From Ciborinia camelliae (taxonomy: Eukaryota > Ascomycota > Leotiomycetes > Helotiales > Sclerotiniaceae), in contig JANPYM010000003.1 in assembly GCA_025890175.1 (NCBI GenBank), forward strand, positions 1,833,795 to 1,897,794: a DNA stretch of 64,000 nt. Direction: 5' to 3'. How positions within the stretch are numbered: the first letter of the stretch is position 1; each line of letters opens with the position of its first letter. A program made the translations under genes and the position numbers. The notes beneath the pieces are model-generated. The model searched no databases, was not told the origin of the DNA, and saw only the letters and a program-made list of their open reading frames with translations. This document shows positions 33,842 through 45,937 of the stretch, one piece after another.

Positions 33842-35408
33842 ATGATGTCGTACCTCCCTTATGAGGAGCCTGGCATCAAGGTCATTCTTTCCTTGACCTC
33901 ATTTATCATTCTGTTAAATATCACTCGATACATCCTAGATCGGGTCCTATATTGTGGAATCGTAGGGCAAATTCTCATAGGGATAATATGGGGTTTGCCA
34001 GTCGGAGGAACATCATGGTTGACAGACGAAAATCAAGAGACGATTCAAGCATTGGGCTACCTAGGCCTTGTAGGTCTCGTTTTTGAAGGGGGGCTCAGTA
34101 CAGACCTCAAGCAGCTTCGAAAATCTGCCTATATTTCCATATCGGTAGCTACCGTTGGTCTTGTAATGCCCATTGCATTATCTTTCGTATTACTTATTCT
34201 ACCATTCCCCAGTAGTTCTGGAACAGTATATCCCACTCCTTTAGCCGCCTTTTCTTCTGGGGCTTCATTGTGTTCGACGTCTTTAGGAACCACGTTTGCT
34301 ATTCTTTCCTCTGCGAATATGCAGCATACGAGAGTGGGTGTGATACTTGTGGGTGCTGCAATGATGGATGATGTTGTAGGACTTGTTATGGTGAACATTG
34401 TTACGACTCTGGGCAGTGGGAGCATCGAAGTGTGGCCAATTGCAAGACCTATAGTTACAAGTATTGGGTTACTTTTAGTTTCGCTTGCTATCTGTGCATT
34501 TGTCCTCAAGCCGGTCTTGGTCTGCCTTGTCAAGCATTCTCAGTCCGAGGCGGCAGTCAATTTTACCACGGGGAGCAAATCCGATATCAAGGAAGCTGCC
34601 CTCAAACCATTCCGGAACATTCCTCATCTTAGTTTCCTTCTTCCAACATTGGCACTGATCATTTTTGTAACCGTTGCATCTTTTATCGATGCATCTATCC
34701 TGTTCGCTGCATTTATTGCCGGGGGTGTAGTCAATTATCTATGGGATGTCGGAAAACCAAGTATCGAAGAAGAACCAAGGTCAACCCCAGCTCAGGATAT
34801 GTATGAAGAATACTATAAATCGGTTATGGACTTGATATTGGTTCCTTTTTTCTTTGTAAGTATTCTCAACTTTTATTCTGCTTTGAACAGTCTGGCCAAT
34901 ATTTAATTCCAAGGATCCGAACTAACATATCTAGGCCTCCATCGGTTTCTCAATTCCAATAAAAGACATGTTTGAGGTCTCTATAGTCTGGAAAGGTTTC
35001 GTTTACTCCCTCCTTATGATCATTGCAAAAGGACTAGTGAGTCTTGTTATCTACTTTGAGTACTTTATCAAATCCTGGCATAAACCCAGAGAGATCCGAT
35101 CAACCTATATGCAATCTCAGCAACCAGGATCTTCGGCAGTAGAAACTGCTCGTCCTCCACATATAGAAGCTTTAATGGTCGGATTTGCCATGATTGCCAG
35201 AGGAGAAATCGGGTTCTTGATAGCGTCTCTCTCACAAAGTTCCGGCACTCTGTTATTAAAAAATCGGCATAATACTGCAATTGCGTCGGGAGAAGCAGTT
35301 TTTCTTGTCATTATTTGGGCTGTAGTGATTTGTACTATTGCCGGCCCAGTTGGAATTGGAATTCTTATAAGGCGATTAAGTGGGAATGACTCAAATGGCC
35401 ACAACTAG
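33842..35408 (+). CDS. CPA2-type monovalent cation/proton antiporter
   Basis: Exons 33842-34855 and 34935-35408 (79-bp intron) give 495 aa with about 12 hydrophobic helices. The N-terminal ILDRVLYCGIVGQILIGIIWGLP, the segment GLVGLVFEGGLSTDL, and GAAMMDDVVGLVMVN (paired Asp of the ion-binding site in electrogenic CPA2/NhaA-fold exchangers) identify the Na+/H+ (or K+/H+) exchanger family, KefB-like. The second exon carries ARGEIGFLIASLS, a typical late-helix motif. It is probably located in the plasma membrane or an endomembrane; ion specificity cannot be told. No C-terminal regulatory domain is present. Two adjacent ATGs start the gene; I use the first. Confidence 0.9.
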
Positions 35409-37211
35409 TAATTTTTGAACTAACCTAACCAAACACTATCACAATCACTTGATTAGGATTCAAGACTTAGAGCCTTTTTCTTTCTTCTACCGTCTTTATA
35501 TGATTTAAACTGTTATTTAGATTTTCAAGCATTAAATTATGAATATCTTTATTAATAAGAGACTAAATTAGAGGCGCAAATCTAACACTTGAATACCTAT
35601 ACCGGTACTCAGGCGCGTGTCAAGACGGTAAGATAAACTACAAGAGGATCATTGAAAAATACACTGGTTTTTGAGCTGTCGAGTTTCATTACGGGCAAGC
35701 TTCACACGCGGGTGGTAATCGCTCCCGTTTCCCGTTTAAGGGATCTACAGTAGCATTAAATCTTGCAGTGCCGGTACTGCTATTTAAACTTAAAATACCT
35801 AATACACGTGCTCGCCTTGCCTCGAGGTAATCTCTGGTAGGGCTGTTGGACAAGATGTTGCAATTTGCAATTCGAATTTTCGATCCGGATCAATCGTGAT
35901 TGATGGATGTGCAGCTGGGGATATGTCTGAACGCTGAACACATATTAATAATACCAGTACTGACTGTAATTTGCATTTACAGCCAGCCCTTGCATGGTAT
36001 TTCTGGCAGCAAAGTCGTAAAGTCGTATGGATATTGGATACGAAGACTCTGGGAGTCTGGGTACACTGATCTCACCTCGGCGGAACCACTACGGATAGAA
36101 TATCGAGATTCGATCATTCGAAATCCTGAAAATGACTTCCCCCTTTCAAACTCCACATGTCCCACACCGTACTAAATATACGGTGCCACGAGTTGTGGCG
36201 AGCAATTTTTGAGTGGGAAACATGCAGAGATCAACAGAAGAATACGATCGGCTAAAGAACATTATTTGGAGTAGATTGTAGAAGATCTTCATGTTTTTTA
36301 GTCTTTCTTCAAGGACCACACTGGCAGAAGAGGCTACGGACCCAATTTATCACATGATAGGGGACGTTTAGGAGGATGGATGATGCTTATAAATGAATGA
36401 TGCCATTATTGGCTATCTACCTAAGCGAAGGCGGGTATGGATTTCGGGAGTGCTTTGCATGAATTGCTTCTAATTGGTACGGCTAATCCTATTTGAGTAT
36501 AAAAACTACGACCCACAACGGGCCAACACCTCCAGTTTAAAACCTTATAACCTTATCATCCGATTTTGCGACGTGACGGTGTGTCCAATTATTTTGTTCT
36601 AGAAAGAAAGAGTCACACCGGTGATCGTTCAGCCTTCAGGTCCATACTAGTATACTACCATAGAATGACCCATTATTAAAAAAAAAAAAAAGGTTCATCT
36701 CATGACACCCTTGCACTACTGCAGTCATGCCTAGAAGACCGCGAGAACTAAATGGGTACATATTTAATATTCCAATTATTGACATGTTGCTTGTCGATAA
36801 GGGGCAATCTACATATATCTGCATACCTAGTAGTTATTCTTAAGTTGCTGAATTATTTTGGAAATTGTCTCGGAGATCGACTCGAAAAAAATCGAGAGCA
36901 TGGTCTTGGTATACAAACTTTGGGAATAGCTCGTATTCACCCTCGGAAAAACATAACCTGCGTGGTCCCTTGTCCTTGCACATCATGCGCAGTCAGAAGT
37001 CAGTGAGGCTGCCTGCAGGTGTATGACAAGTACAAATTATAATTTTGCCTTGGTACTTTTCATGCCTGTGGCTTCCTCCCCGCTCCCCCTGACTTGAAGT
37101 TTCCGAATATCATTTTGTCTACATATCTCATCAACGCTGGCACAGTTGAGAGCTTCAGTATTCCTCAACTTCTTTTCTCTTGTAGTTGAGTTACTTCAAC
37201 CATCCTCGAAG
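35409..37211. other. Intergenic, no gene supported
   Basis: Contains a short A13 run (36680) and dispersed TACC/GGTA words. The 91-aa reading at 35900-36175 has no recognisable content. The last 200 bp are the promoter of the first glycosyltransferase. Confidence 0.45.
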
Positions 37212-38705
37212 ATGTCGGTATCACGTGTTGGGTCTTGCTTGCCTCGGCATTTTACAGGATACTTATGGATCGGCTTCCTGGCAACAGTATTCATTGTTAT
37301 GGGAATGAGTGAAAATAAGGATCTGTTTATGAAGAAGACATATGGCGGCCCATTATCACAGGACAATTCTATAAACCTAGATCTATCACCCGAAAGTCCT
37401 TCACCATCCACAACTAATTCGCCATCTCCACAAAATAGCGTCGACAAAGTTTCCGCAAAGCCGGCAGTGGAAAAGCCAAGCAGAATCTACAGCACGACAG
37501 GTCTCGATCCGAAGGATATTGTCATTTTGGTCAAGACTGGTGCTACATCGATTTGGAAAAGGATGCCTATGCACATGTCAACCACATTGGCAAACAAACA
37601 ACTCACTCCGAACATTGTTTACTACTCTGATATTGAGGGAAATATCAATGGAAATCCGGTCATTGACTCCCTGGCAAACGTATCCGCAACTTTGAAAGCA
37701 TCACCTGACTTTGCACTTTGGTACAAAGCTAAGGAATCTCGCAAAAATAACATGTATCTAGAATCCGCAAGCATGGAGGGTGATGATTATCTACCGGGTG
37801 GCTGGAGATTGGACAAATACAAATTTTTGCCTATGTTTCAACATGCTGCTATATACTACCCTGGCAAGAAATGGTATGTGTATATGGAGGACGACAACTA
37901 CTTCTTCTGGGAGACACTCTACGCATGGCTTGCCACCTTTGATCACACTGCCCCTATCCTTCTCGGATCGCCGGCCTATAAGTTGGGAATTAACTTTCCC
38001 CACGGTGGATCAGGATTTGCGATATCAGGGAAAGCTATGGCGACCACATTTGGTGCAGATAAGACCTTGGCTGACAGGTACGAATCGTATGCGGCAGAGC
38101 ATTGCTGTGGAGATCAGGTGCTTGCCCAGGCGATGCAAGAGAAGGGTGTCGAGCGATTCACGGGATTAGACGGAACTGGATGGGCTGCTTTGCAAGCCCT
38201 TCCGACATGGCGGATCGGTTTTGGTAATTGGAACTGGTGTTCGCCACTCATGAACATCCATAAAGTTCATCAAGCTGATATCTCTGAATTGTTCGTATTC
38301 GAGAACCAGTTTATGCAAGAGACGAAAGGAAAAGGACGAATTCGCTACCGCGATGTTTTCCATCATTTCTTCGCTCCACAATTAAACTCGACACGCTCAG
38401 AATGGGACAATTACTCGGCAGATAAATCATTTTCTTCAACAGCAGACTCCGTTTCACCCGACTTCAAAGAGATGACTGCAGCGCAAAAGAAAGAGAGACC
38501 ATGGGCATCCAAGGAAAAATGTAAAAAGGCTTGTGCAGACTGGGGTGAATGTTTGGCCTGGAAGTATCAAGATGATGATTGTCGCCTTGATCATCTGGCG
38601 CATATGGGACAGAGGGTTAACGAGGGCGTTTACATGGAGAGTGGGTGGATGTTGGATAGAATTGGGAAGCTTCAAAAGAAGGAATGCGGTGCTTTGGAAT
38701 TTTAG
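37212..38705 (+). CDS. GT31/fringe-like type II membrane glycosyltransferase, copy 1
   Basis: Intronless, 497 aa from the ATG at 37212 (MSVSRVG); an in-frame ATG at 37146 exists but would extend the cytosolic end. A single signal-anchor helix is at about residues 16-33 (YLWIGFLATVFIVMGM), followed by a Ser/Pro-rich stem. The catalytic region opens DIVILVKTGATSIWKRMPMH and contains the metal/nucleotide-sugar motif in VYMEDDNYFFW, then GGSGFAISG and CCGDQVLAQ, as in fungal GT31/fringe-like proteins. A Golgi location is expected. The last about 75 residues (PWASKEKCKKACADWGECLAWK and later CRLDHL) form a PAN/Apple-like Cys-rich module. It is paralogous and convergent to the gene at 40490-42077. 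Sugar and acceptor are unknown. Confidence 0.82.
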   Translation: MSVSRVGSCLPRHFTGYLWIGFLATVFIVMGMSENKDLFMKKTYGGPLSQDNSINLDLSPESPSPSTTNSPSPQNSVDKVSAKPAVEKPSRIYSTTGLDPKDIVILVKTGATSIWKRMPMHMSTTLANKQLTPNIVYYSDIEGNINGNPVIDSLANVSATLKASPDFALWYKAKESRKNNMYLESASMEGDDYLPGGWRLDKYKFLPMFQHAAIYYPGKKWYVYMEDDNYFFWETLYAWLATFDHTAPILLGSPAYKLGINFPHGGSGFAISGKAMATTFGADKTLADRYESYAAEHCCGDQVLAQAMQEKGVERFTGLDGTGWAALQALPTWRIGFGNWNWCSPLMNIHKVHQADISELFVFENQFMQETKGKGRIRYRDVFHHFFAPQLNSTRSEWDNYSADKSFSSTADSVSPDFKEMTAAQKKERPWASKEKCKKACADWGECLAWKYQDDDCRLDHLAHMGQRVNEGVYMESGWMLDRIGKLQKKECGALEF

Positions 38706-39009
38706 ATCTAAGGGTTTACCTAGACTTAACGTTTGTCTTTTTATATTCTGATGCACATAGATAGGCACAGACAAAGGATTTTTTTTAGATATATTAACGC
38801 AATTCAAGTTTATAATTCATGATATGTTATTCCTGAAGCTTGCATGTGCAAATCAAATATGTTTCCTGAAATCTAATATCTATTTCTATGTCTGAACCTT
38901 TTCCTTTCATATCGAACTCGCCTATTTCATTCATTGTATCTATCTTCCTTCCTCGAACCGACAGACTCTATCTATATTGGTATTTACTGGTACATATTCT
39001 CTTTTTTTC

Positions 39010-39560
39010 TTATATCATTCTCATATTGTTAAGATAGGGCCCAGCCAACAGTATTTGCATTATACTACTGAAAATATTTAGTATCATTATAATATCAAGT
39101 ATCATTAGAGAAATATACAAATACTAGACTTCAAATTGAAATGTATGTTATAGATTCTACTATTATCGAATTTCTTTTTCTTTTACGGAGTATTATTTCC
39201 TTTAACTTTAGTTTTTAACTTTTAAATTCGTAAGCTTTTAAGCCTTTTTTATATTTTCCTACGATTAGTTATATTAGGAAATAATAAGGATACACTTTTA
39301 AATCTAGGGCCTTTTAGCTTGAATTAAGCATTTTAGCTTGAATTAGACATTTCAGATCGAATTAGACATTTCAGTTTGAACTAGACATTCTAACTGGAAT
39401 TCTAGTATTTCAGTATATATTAAGTATACATTCAAAATACATTTTTTATTTAATGTTTATAAAAGTTTCATTAACTCTCTTATATAAGTACAAGCTATAG
39501 TATTTAAGGCTCAATACGCGCCACCGTTATATCGCCGTATACTAATGTAAATACTAACTG
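39010..39560. repeat. AT-rich island, probable eroded repeat
   Basis: About 550 bp of strongly AT-biased sequence with no ORF, between two paralogous genes. Composition resembles RIP-mutated repeat remnants. The internal minisatellite is listed separately. Confidence 0.45.
39312..39387. repeat. 19-bp tandem repeat, four copies plus a decayed fifth
   Basis: Units TTTTAGCTTGAATTAAGCA, TTTTAGCTTGAATTAGACA, TTTCAGATCGAATTAGACA and TTTCAGTTTGAACTAGACA follow one another exactly end to end. A weaker copy continues to about 39407. Differences between units are mostly C/T and G/A. Confidence 0.8.
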
Positions 39561-40489
39561 CTAATACAATCATTCTTAATGCAGGTGGGCTATGCTACCC
39601 ACGCATACCTAGCATCCGGCCTCTCTTTTTCGATTTATATTTCCCTTTATTAAGAAATGAATGATAAATCGTAATATCAATCTTTTTCCGGTGGTGATTA
39701 TCTAGATAGATGAGATGTAGAGTTAGAACTTAAAATCACAGCCTACCTACAGGGTTTAGGCTAGGATCATGGGATTGGGGATAAAGTTAGGATTACGAAG
39801 CATTAAAAGCTAATTCTCAAAAAATTCCCAACTGTACCATTCTTGGCGTCAAATATTTTCAAAAGGAAGTTTAAAAAAAATTCAAAAGTATAACAAGCAC
39901 ACCAAGCAATACAAAGATCGTCAAAAATCGTCAGGGATCGTCAACAACCGTCCAATTATGTAAGTCATCATCAGGAAAACGTCACGGCTTGGCCCGGCCC
40001 GGCGTTTCTTGGATTTCGACTGGTGGTTTGGGATTATAGTTCAATCATAACCTTAACCTTACCCCCGGGATTATGCCGAACCTTCAAAGATTAAACAGCT
40101 TCGCGAATCGCTATACCCGCCACATACCCGCCACCCACCGACGTCAATACCATAATACCTAGGTAATATAATATAAATATCAAAATCGATCAATTCAACG
40201 AATATTGTCCAATTATCGCCCACATATTGAAGTAAAATATAAATATATTACATAATAGATGGTAATAATAACAATCATGATAAATACCTATACCATTAGG
40301 TAGGTAGTTCCCGCCCTTCCTCCCCCAGTCCTTCAACCTCAAAACTTTAACATTTCAAAATATATCCCTACCTCAAACACCAACATAATACCGGCAATAA
40401 CCCTTAACTTTTTATATACTCTAAAACGCCCCCCGTGAGTAGTCGTAAGCGACCTCTCTCTAAGGTATCAATCAGGAAGAGACACCATT

Positions 40490-42077
40490 TCAAGGTGGCA
40501 CAACAACATTACATTCATCCTCCATCAATGTCGCGTTAATTCTCTCCATCATCCACCCGCTATCAATTATCCTTTTATTCCATGAAGACGTGCCCTCAAC
40601 CTCTCTTCCCAGAATCACCAGCGTGTCCAAGCTACAGCTCTGTTGCTTCTCATTATCGGTTTCGTGTCTCCACATTCGACAACTAGATAATGCTACGCAC
40701 GCCGCAAGACATGCTTCAGGTGAAGTGTGAGCCTGCTCTAGAGCGACTGTATCTTGAACGACAGGAGCAGGTGGACCCCAAGGGGGGTTGATGATTGTGG
40801 TGATATTCTTCGTGAGTGTATGGCGAGAAGCACCGTTATCCCAGCCATTGCGGCGATCTTTGAGATATGGAGATATTGTTGCGAGGAAAATATCACGGAA
40901 GACAATCGGTCGCTATCATTTTTTGTTAATTGCTATGATCTGATGTTTCTGGGATACAACTTACTGAACTGGGGTTGCTGCGTTCCAAAATTGTCAATTG
41001 TACTAAGTCCCTTTGATGCAAATGATGAAAGGAGAAAACTGGTCTACACCAGGAAAACTCCTCGAACGCTGTTTTCCATGGTGGTTCAGGTCTGAAAGAT
41101 GCTGGGCCATATTCCCCTCGATTTACAACCACACCATGATCGTGCAAGACTTTTCCCAATATCAGGTCACCGCAACAAGAGCCTGAAGTGAAATTGGCGT
41201 ACTCTTGCAGAGTAGGAATCTTCGACCCGCCGAAAACAGACGTCATTAATGACCTAGAGAATACAATTCCCGATCCACCTTGCGCGAATGTCGCATTTCC
41301 TTCTCCTGAAAAAAATCCATAGTATGATGGTTCATCGTCAGCTTCGAGTGTTGCTAGCCATCTGAGGAGATTTGGCCAGAAGACGAAAGTGTCATCTTCA
41401 ATATACACAGTCCATTTGAAGCCGGGATAGTTCTTCTGGGCGTGTTCCAGCATGGGAAGAAACTTGTATCTGTCGAGGACCCAGCCTGGCCTCAAACCAG
41501 GTGGAAGCTCAGGTTCGTCTCCGGGAAGTTGAGCTTGTTCTCTATACGCATGAATGTTGGTATGCAGATCTTGGTATATGCTGTACGCAGTTGTGTCATG
41601 CATGCGTATAGTATTGCTCACATTGCTCAAAACATCCACAGTTTGGATTTCGGGAGAAAGGTTTTCTTGAAGATCTGAATATATCACACTGTTTGGCATG
41701 TTTGACAATGTCGTGACCAGGTGAATAGGCATTCGACGCCATGCTGTGCTTGCACCAGTCTTGACTATCAACAAAATGTCAGATGGCGAGACAGATAGTT
41801 CTGAACCAGGCGCAGTAGAGGGGTCATGTTCTGCTTCCAGATCAGGCTTATACCCGGTGGTAGAGCTGGACTGAATGTGGGGTGATGTTGACGGATGTAC
41901 AGCTTTCTCCACAGACTTGGTAGGCTTCCGCTTTCTATCTGTCAGCCATCCAGGTTCAACTATCTTATCACCGCCATGTGGTGTGATGATCAAGTAGAAG
42001 TAATAAACAGTCATGAAAATCAATACCACAAAGATCAATACGGGTACGAGACCTCGTGTACCTTTGAGAAACAGCAT
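40490..42077 (-). CDS. GT31/fringe-like type II membrane glycosyltransferase, copy 2
   Basis: Two exons, 40965-42077 and 40490-40912 (52-bp intron, GTAAGT donor), give 511 aa. The N-terminal anchor helix is at about residues 10-32 (LVPVLIFVVLIFMTVYYFYLI) with a Ser/Thr-rich stem. The catalytic region mirrors copy 1: DILLIVKTGASTAWRRMPIHL, PGWVLDRYKFLPMLEHA, VYIEDDTFVFW and GGSGIVFS, then CCGDLILGKVL. Splicing restores FRDIFLATISPYLKDRRNGWDN, the counterpart of FHHFFAPQLNSTRSEWDN in copy 1, and a Cys-rich end (CLAACVALSSCRMWRHE). Without the intron the reading would stop after PETSDHSN and lose this module, so the splice is well supported. Expected in the Golgi; substrate unknown. Confidence 0.85.
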
Positions 42078-43995
42078 CGTTCTGCAGCCGCAACATCTAC
42101 TACGGTTTACATTCTCGTAGGAAACTCAACGACGGGGATATCTATAGGTCTTGGATAATTTCGATGATTTCAGGAGAGACATTGGGGACTCACGCTGTCG
42201 GTGCTTACAAGCGATATCGATCATGGATTATGTAAAAGGGGGTTCAGAAACCATAGAATACGATATAATCATTATTGATCGTCATCGTATAATCGTACAC
42301 ATCGGTCCAAATGTCAGTCAAAATGGTGAAGAGCGGAGGTAGCGACTCTTACCGTCTTACAAGCTGACATCAGACGATAGTGAAAGCTCGTGTAGCGGCT
42401 CGTGTAACCCCCGAAACCACTCGTCAATTCAGGTAAGGTGAGCTAATACGTTAATAGTACCGTGGATTTTAATCCAGTAATATAATCCATTATTCGAAGT
42501 TCAATCAATTTCTAATGGCCTATATCAAGGAAAAGCGCGTCCCCCGCATTAACCCCCATAGACTCACTGTAATTTGCTATCCGAACAAATCTCTTCGAAA
42601 TTCGAGACGAGGAAATCTTCGAATGCATGAATAGAATACGATCGTATACCAGGATGATTTCAAAAGAAATGTAGAATACCGTTTACATGCCTATTGCTTA
42701 CGTACTTTACCTACCTTACGTAGTTACTAGTAAGTACTGTCTGTACAAGGGGTCCAAAAATACGAGCCAGCCTCCAGGACTCTACCTAGGACCTACCTAG
42801 ATATTAAGGGGAGTAGGACCGTAGGTACTAAAGGTCCCACGGTCCCCACCATACATCCGGACGGCCGGTAGGTATTATTAGATAGTAAGTAAGCAAGGTA
42901 GGCAAGTTAAGCAACTGTAGGCTGAAATTTATAATCCCAACCAAGAAAACTGGGGCCTCCCAAGCCCCTATTGTTATCATTATTGGTTTTTTTTGAGACA
43001 AATCGGTGGGCCCGGTAGACGGTACTCTATACCTAGCAATTTATATACTCATTCTTATTCTCCATCTTTATTCCATGTAAACTTTATTTGTACTTCATGC
43101 TAGTCTCACAATACCTACCTAGCTAGATAGGTGCATAATTGTTCCACCCGTCTCGAACGGCCATTGTCCCTGATAAGGGTTTGTCGTAAACTACAAGGAA
43201 CCTCCTTTTGTAACAACATTAAATATTAACTATTCACGTTAATGAAAGTAGTCAGTACTAATATAATAGAATTTGGAAAATTAGATTTATAAAATATACA
43301 ATATAACGAAATGAAGAGTAGATTTAGACTATAATATAGAGTTTTTAAGTTATATCTCTATATTGACGTTACTAATAACGTGTAAGATTTCTATCGAATC
43401 AAAAATGAAGGCTATCATTATATAATTTTATACCCCTATATTAACCCTAAAGAGAAGATTTCATGCATGGATGGATTACTCGGTAGACCCCTACTAACCT
43501 AGTAGGTTAACTGCGGTTCGAGATCGGTGGATTATTCAAACCCGGTAGTACCACTACCGAACAAACAAACATATTAGCACTTATAGTACTTACGGGGCTG
43601 GTACCTTGCAAGTTGCAGTAGTGTAAAGAATAATCGATAAGAGAAAAAGTTCTCGAAAAACGAATGACATATGGCGCCCGGCAAAAAATTGTCAAATCGT
43701 CTGATGCAGCACGCAGCTTGTTGCCTTTCTACATACCACTTGGGCACCCCCAGCTTCCGCAGGAAAGACCCGCGACTTGACCGATTAGACTGGCAGGGAG
43801 AGACAAGGTCAAGCGAACCCCAGAGGTTATTTCTAAGTATAAAGACTTAGCAGAAGGGAGATGCCGTAATAAAAAGTGTAAGTGAGGCTTCTCTTCTACT
43901 GTTGAAAGTTATTGTTACTTTTTCAGTACATACAATCTTTCTTGGTCATTCATTCGTTTGAGCTGCCTATCTACCCTCGAAGTGAGAGAGGAATT
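42078..43995. other. Intergenic, microsatellite- and AT-rich
   Basis: Contains ACCTACC/TAGGTA words (42700-42900), an AT-rich island (43200-43460) and the promoter of the GT2 gene. No gene is supported. Confidence 0.5.
43200..43460. repeat. AT-rich island, probable eroded repeat
   Basis: About 260 bp of TATA/TTAA-rich sequence without ORFs, similar in look to the islands at 5036-5300 and 39010-39560. Confidence 0.4.
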
Positions 43996-45937
43996 ATGCC
44001 TGTTGTACCTGTAGTACCGCCCCTTCAGCGGCAAATCTACAACGGCCTTCTTTGCATCGTCTTCTTCTATATCTTCTTCCGCTATGCCAGATCCTATATT
44101 ACATTCGCCCCCATTACTCTCGAAAGTATATGGCAAATATCCCTAGCTGAGATTAATCGCATGAAAAATGTAAAAAGAGTCCAACAATTGGAACAAAAAC
44201 TTTCGCTACAAGATGCCGAGAAGGGAATCCAGACAAGGGATTCTGTAGCTGCGAGATGTATAACTTCAGTAGTGGGATACCGTGAGGAGCCAAATTTGTG
44301 GAGGAAATGTTTGCAGAGTTATCTGAATTCTCCTGGCTTGGAAATTATGCTTATTGGGATTGATGGTGATCATGATGCGGATATGGAGATGGTTTCTGTG
44401 GCTCAACAAGTGTGTACTTCCCCTTCTCCCCCAAACAACACATTCCTAGGAAATATAAAAAAGTACTAATACATGCTCCCTTCAAGGTATACCCAGACCT
44501 CATAAAAATCCACATTGAAGAACCGTATGGCCCTCTCGCCGTCCGCATCGCTCAAAACTACATCACCCGCGAACTTTACGACGAAAAGTCCTCCTCCTCA
44601 AAATGGAAATCTGCATCTCCATCTGCATCCGAATCCTCATCCATCGACCCCGCAGATATCCCCGCCGATCTCCTGTCTGAAGCCCACGCCTATGCTTTCC
44701 GCATCATATTCGAAAAAGCGCTCACCACTCTCCGCGAACACAATGCCCTGACCCCCTTTCCCAATTCTAAATCGAAATCCCTCCACGCAATATGTCTCTA
44801 CCAACCCCATAAATGCAAAAAAGATATCATGTTTACTAATATGGTTTTCTCATTAGCATTGGGAAAGGCCAATGATATTGAATACTTGTGGACCAGCGAT
44901 TCCGATACCATTGTTAATCCAGATACTTTGTATCAAACAGTGGGATGTATGTCTGCGGATCCGTTGATTGGGGGAAGTTGTTCTGCGTTGAGTATTCACA
45001 ATCATGAGGACAGTGCGATTGCTGCTTTGGGGAGTGCGGCTTATTGGTCCGAGTGAGTATTTTCTCCATCTAATTTTTAAGAGGGCGAGGATTCTAACAG
45101 TGGTGGATGTACAGATTAGCTATTACACGTGGACAAACTGGTGCCGTAGACGCAGTAGACTGTCAACCCGGACCCTGTGCCGCTTTCCGCCTCATAGCTC
45201 TCGAACCCATCCTTTTATCTTGGTACACACAAACCTCCCTCGGCGTCAAAACGGTGGTCAACGAAGACCGTCACCTAACCACCAACCTCCTCCTCCAAAA
45301 CTGGAAAGTAACCTTCAACACCTCTGCGATCGCCTCCACCGACACCCCCACCACCCTCCTCCGCTGGCTCCTCCAACAAATGCGTTGGGCCCGCGCCACC
45401 CATATCGAATGCTTCCAGTATCCGCAAATCTACACCATCCACGGTGTTATTCTTTTCGTAACTGCTATGCGTCGTTTCTATGGACCCTTGATTATTGGTG
45501 TCTTCACCATCCGTTACGTATTGACCGGATACACAGTCCACTCCTTTCAAAGCTGGGATTTCCTCCTCCGCGTAATATTATGCACATGCTACAATTTCTG
45601 GCGCAACAAAACACACATATCCAGTATTAAATATCTGTTCTTATCTCAGATATTCTATCAAGTACCGTTACCGGGGATCATGTTTTGGTCCGTCCTTACG
45701 GTTTTAGAGGGGGGATGGGGAACCAGCATGAGGAGTGCGACTGAACAGAAGAAATCTCGATCTGTGAGGTGGGACAATTTGTGGAGTACGACGGCGGTGG
45801 TGATTTGGATGGGATTTGTTGGTGCGGCATTTGCGAGGTGGATTTTTGGAGTTTTTGCGCCGGCTTTTATGGTGCAGGCGATGATTGTTTCGTGGGTGGC
45901 GGCGGTGGGGGGTTTGTATTGGGCTTTGCTTGGTTAG
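43996..45937 (+). CDS. GT2 processive glycosyltransferase (hyaluronan/CPS1-like)
   Basis: Exons 43996-44409, 44487-45052 and 45115-45937 splice in frame to 600 aa; I choose MPVVPVVPPLQRQ (43996) over the ATG at 43912. An N-terminal helix (GLLCIVFFYIFFRYA, about 17-31) is followed by the GT-A domain. Its motifs are VGYREEP near 98, GIDGDHDAD, the DxD in LWTSDSDTIV, the catalytic-base NEDRHLT and the product-channel QQMRWAR motif. At least four C-terminal helices follow. This set defines membrane polysaccharide synthases of the hyaluronan/cellulose/chitin synthase type, and it looks like the fungal CPS1/hyaluronan-synthase-like branch. A Ser-rich insertion (about 180-205) is not conserved. The polymer it makes cannot be read from the sequence. 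Confidence 0.9.

Larger units (their letters stand above)
38706..40489. other. Spacer between convergent glycosyltransferase genes
   Basis: Mostly AT-rich and non-coding, with an island at 39010-39560 that includes a 19-bp tandem repeat, then GC-richer sequence with TCGTCA repeats near 39918-39950. No gene is supported. Confidence 0.5.
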
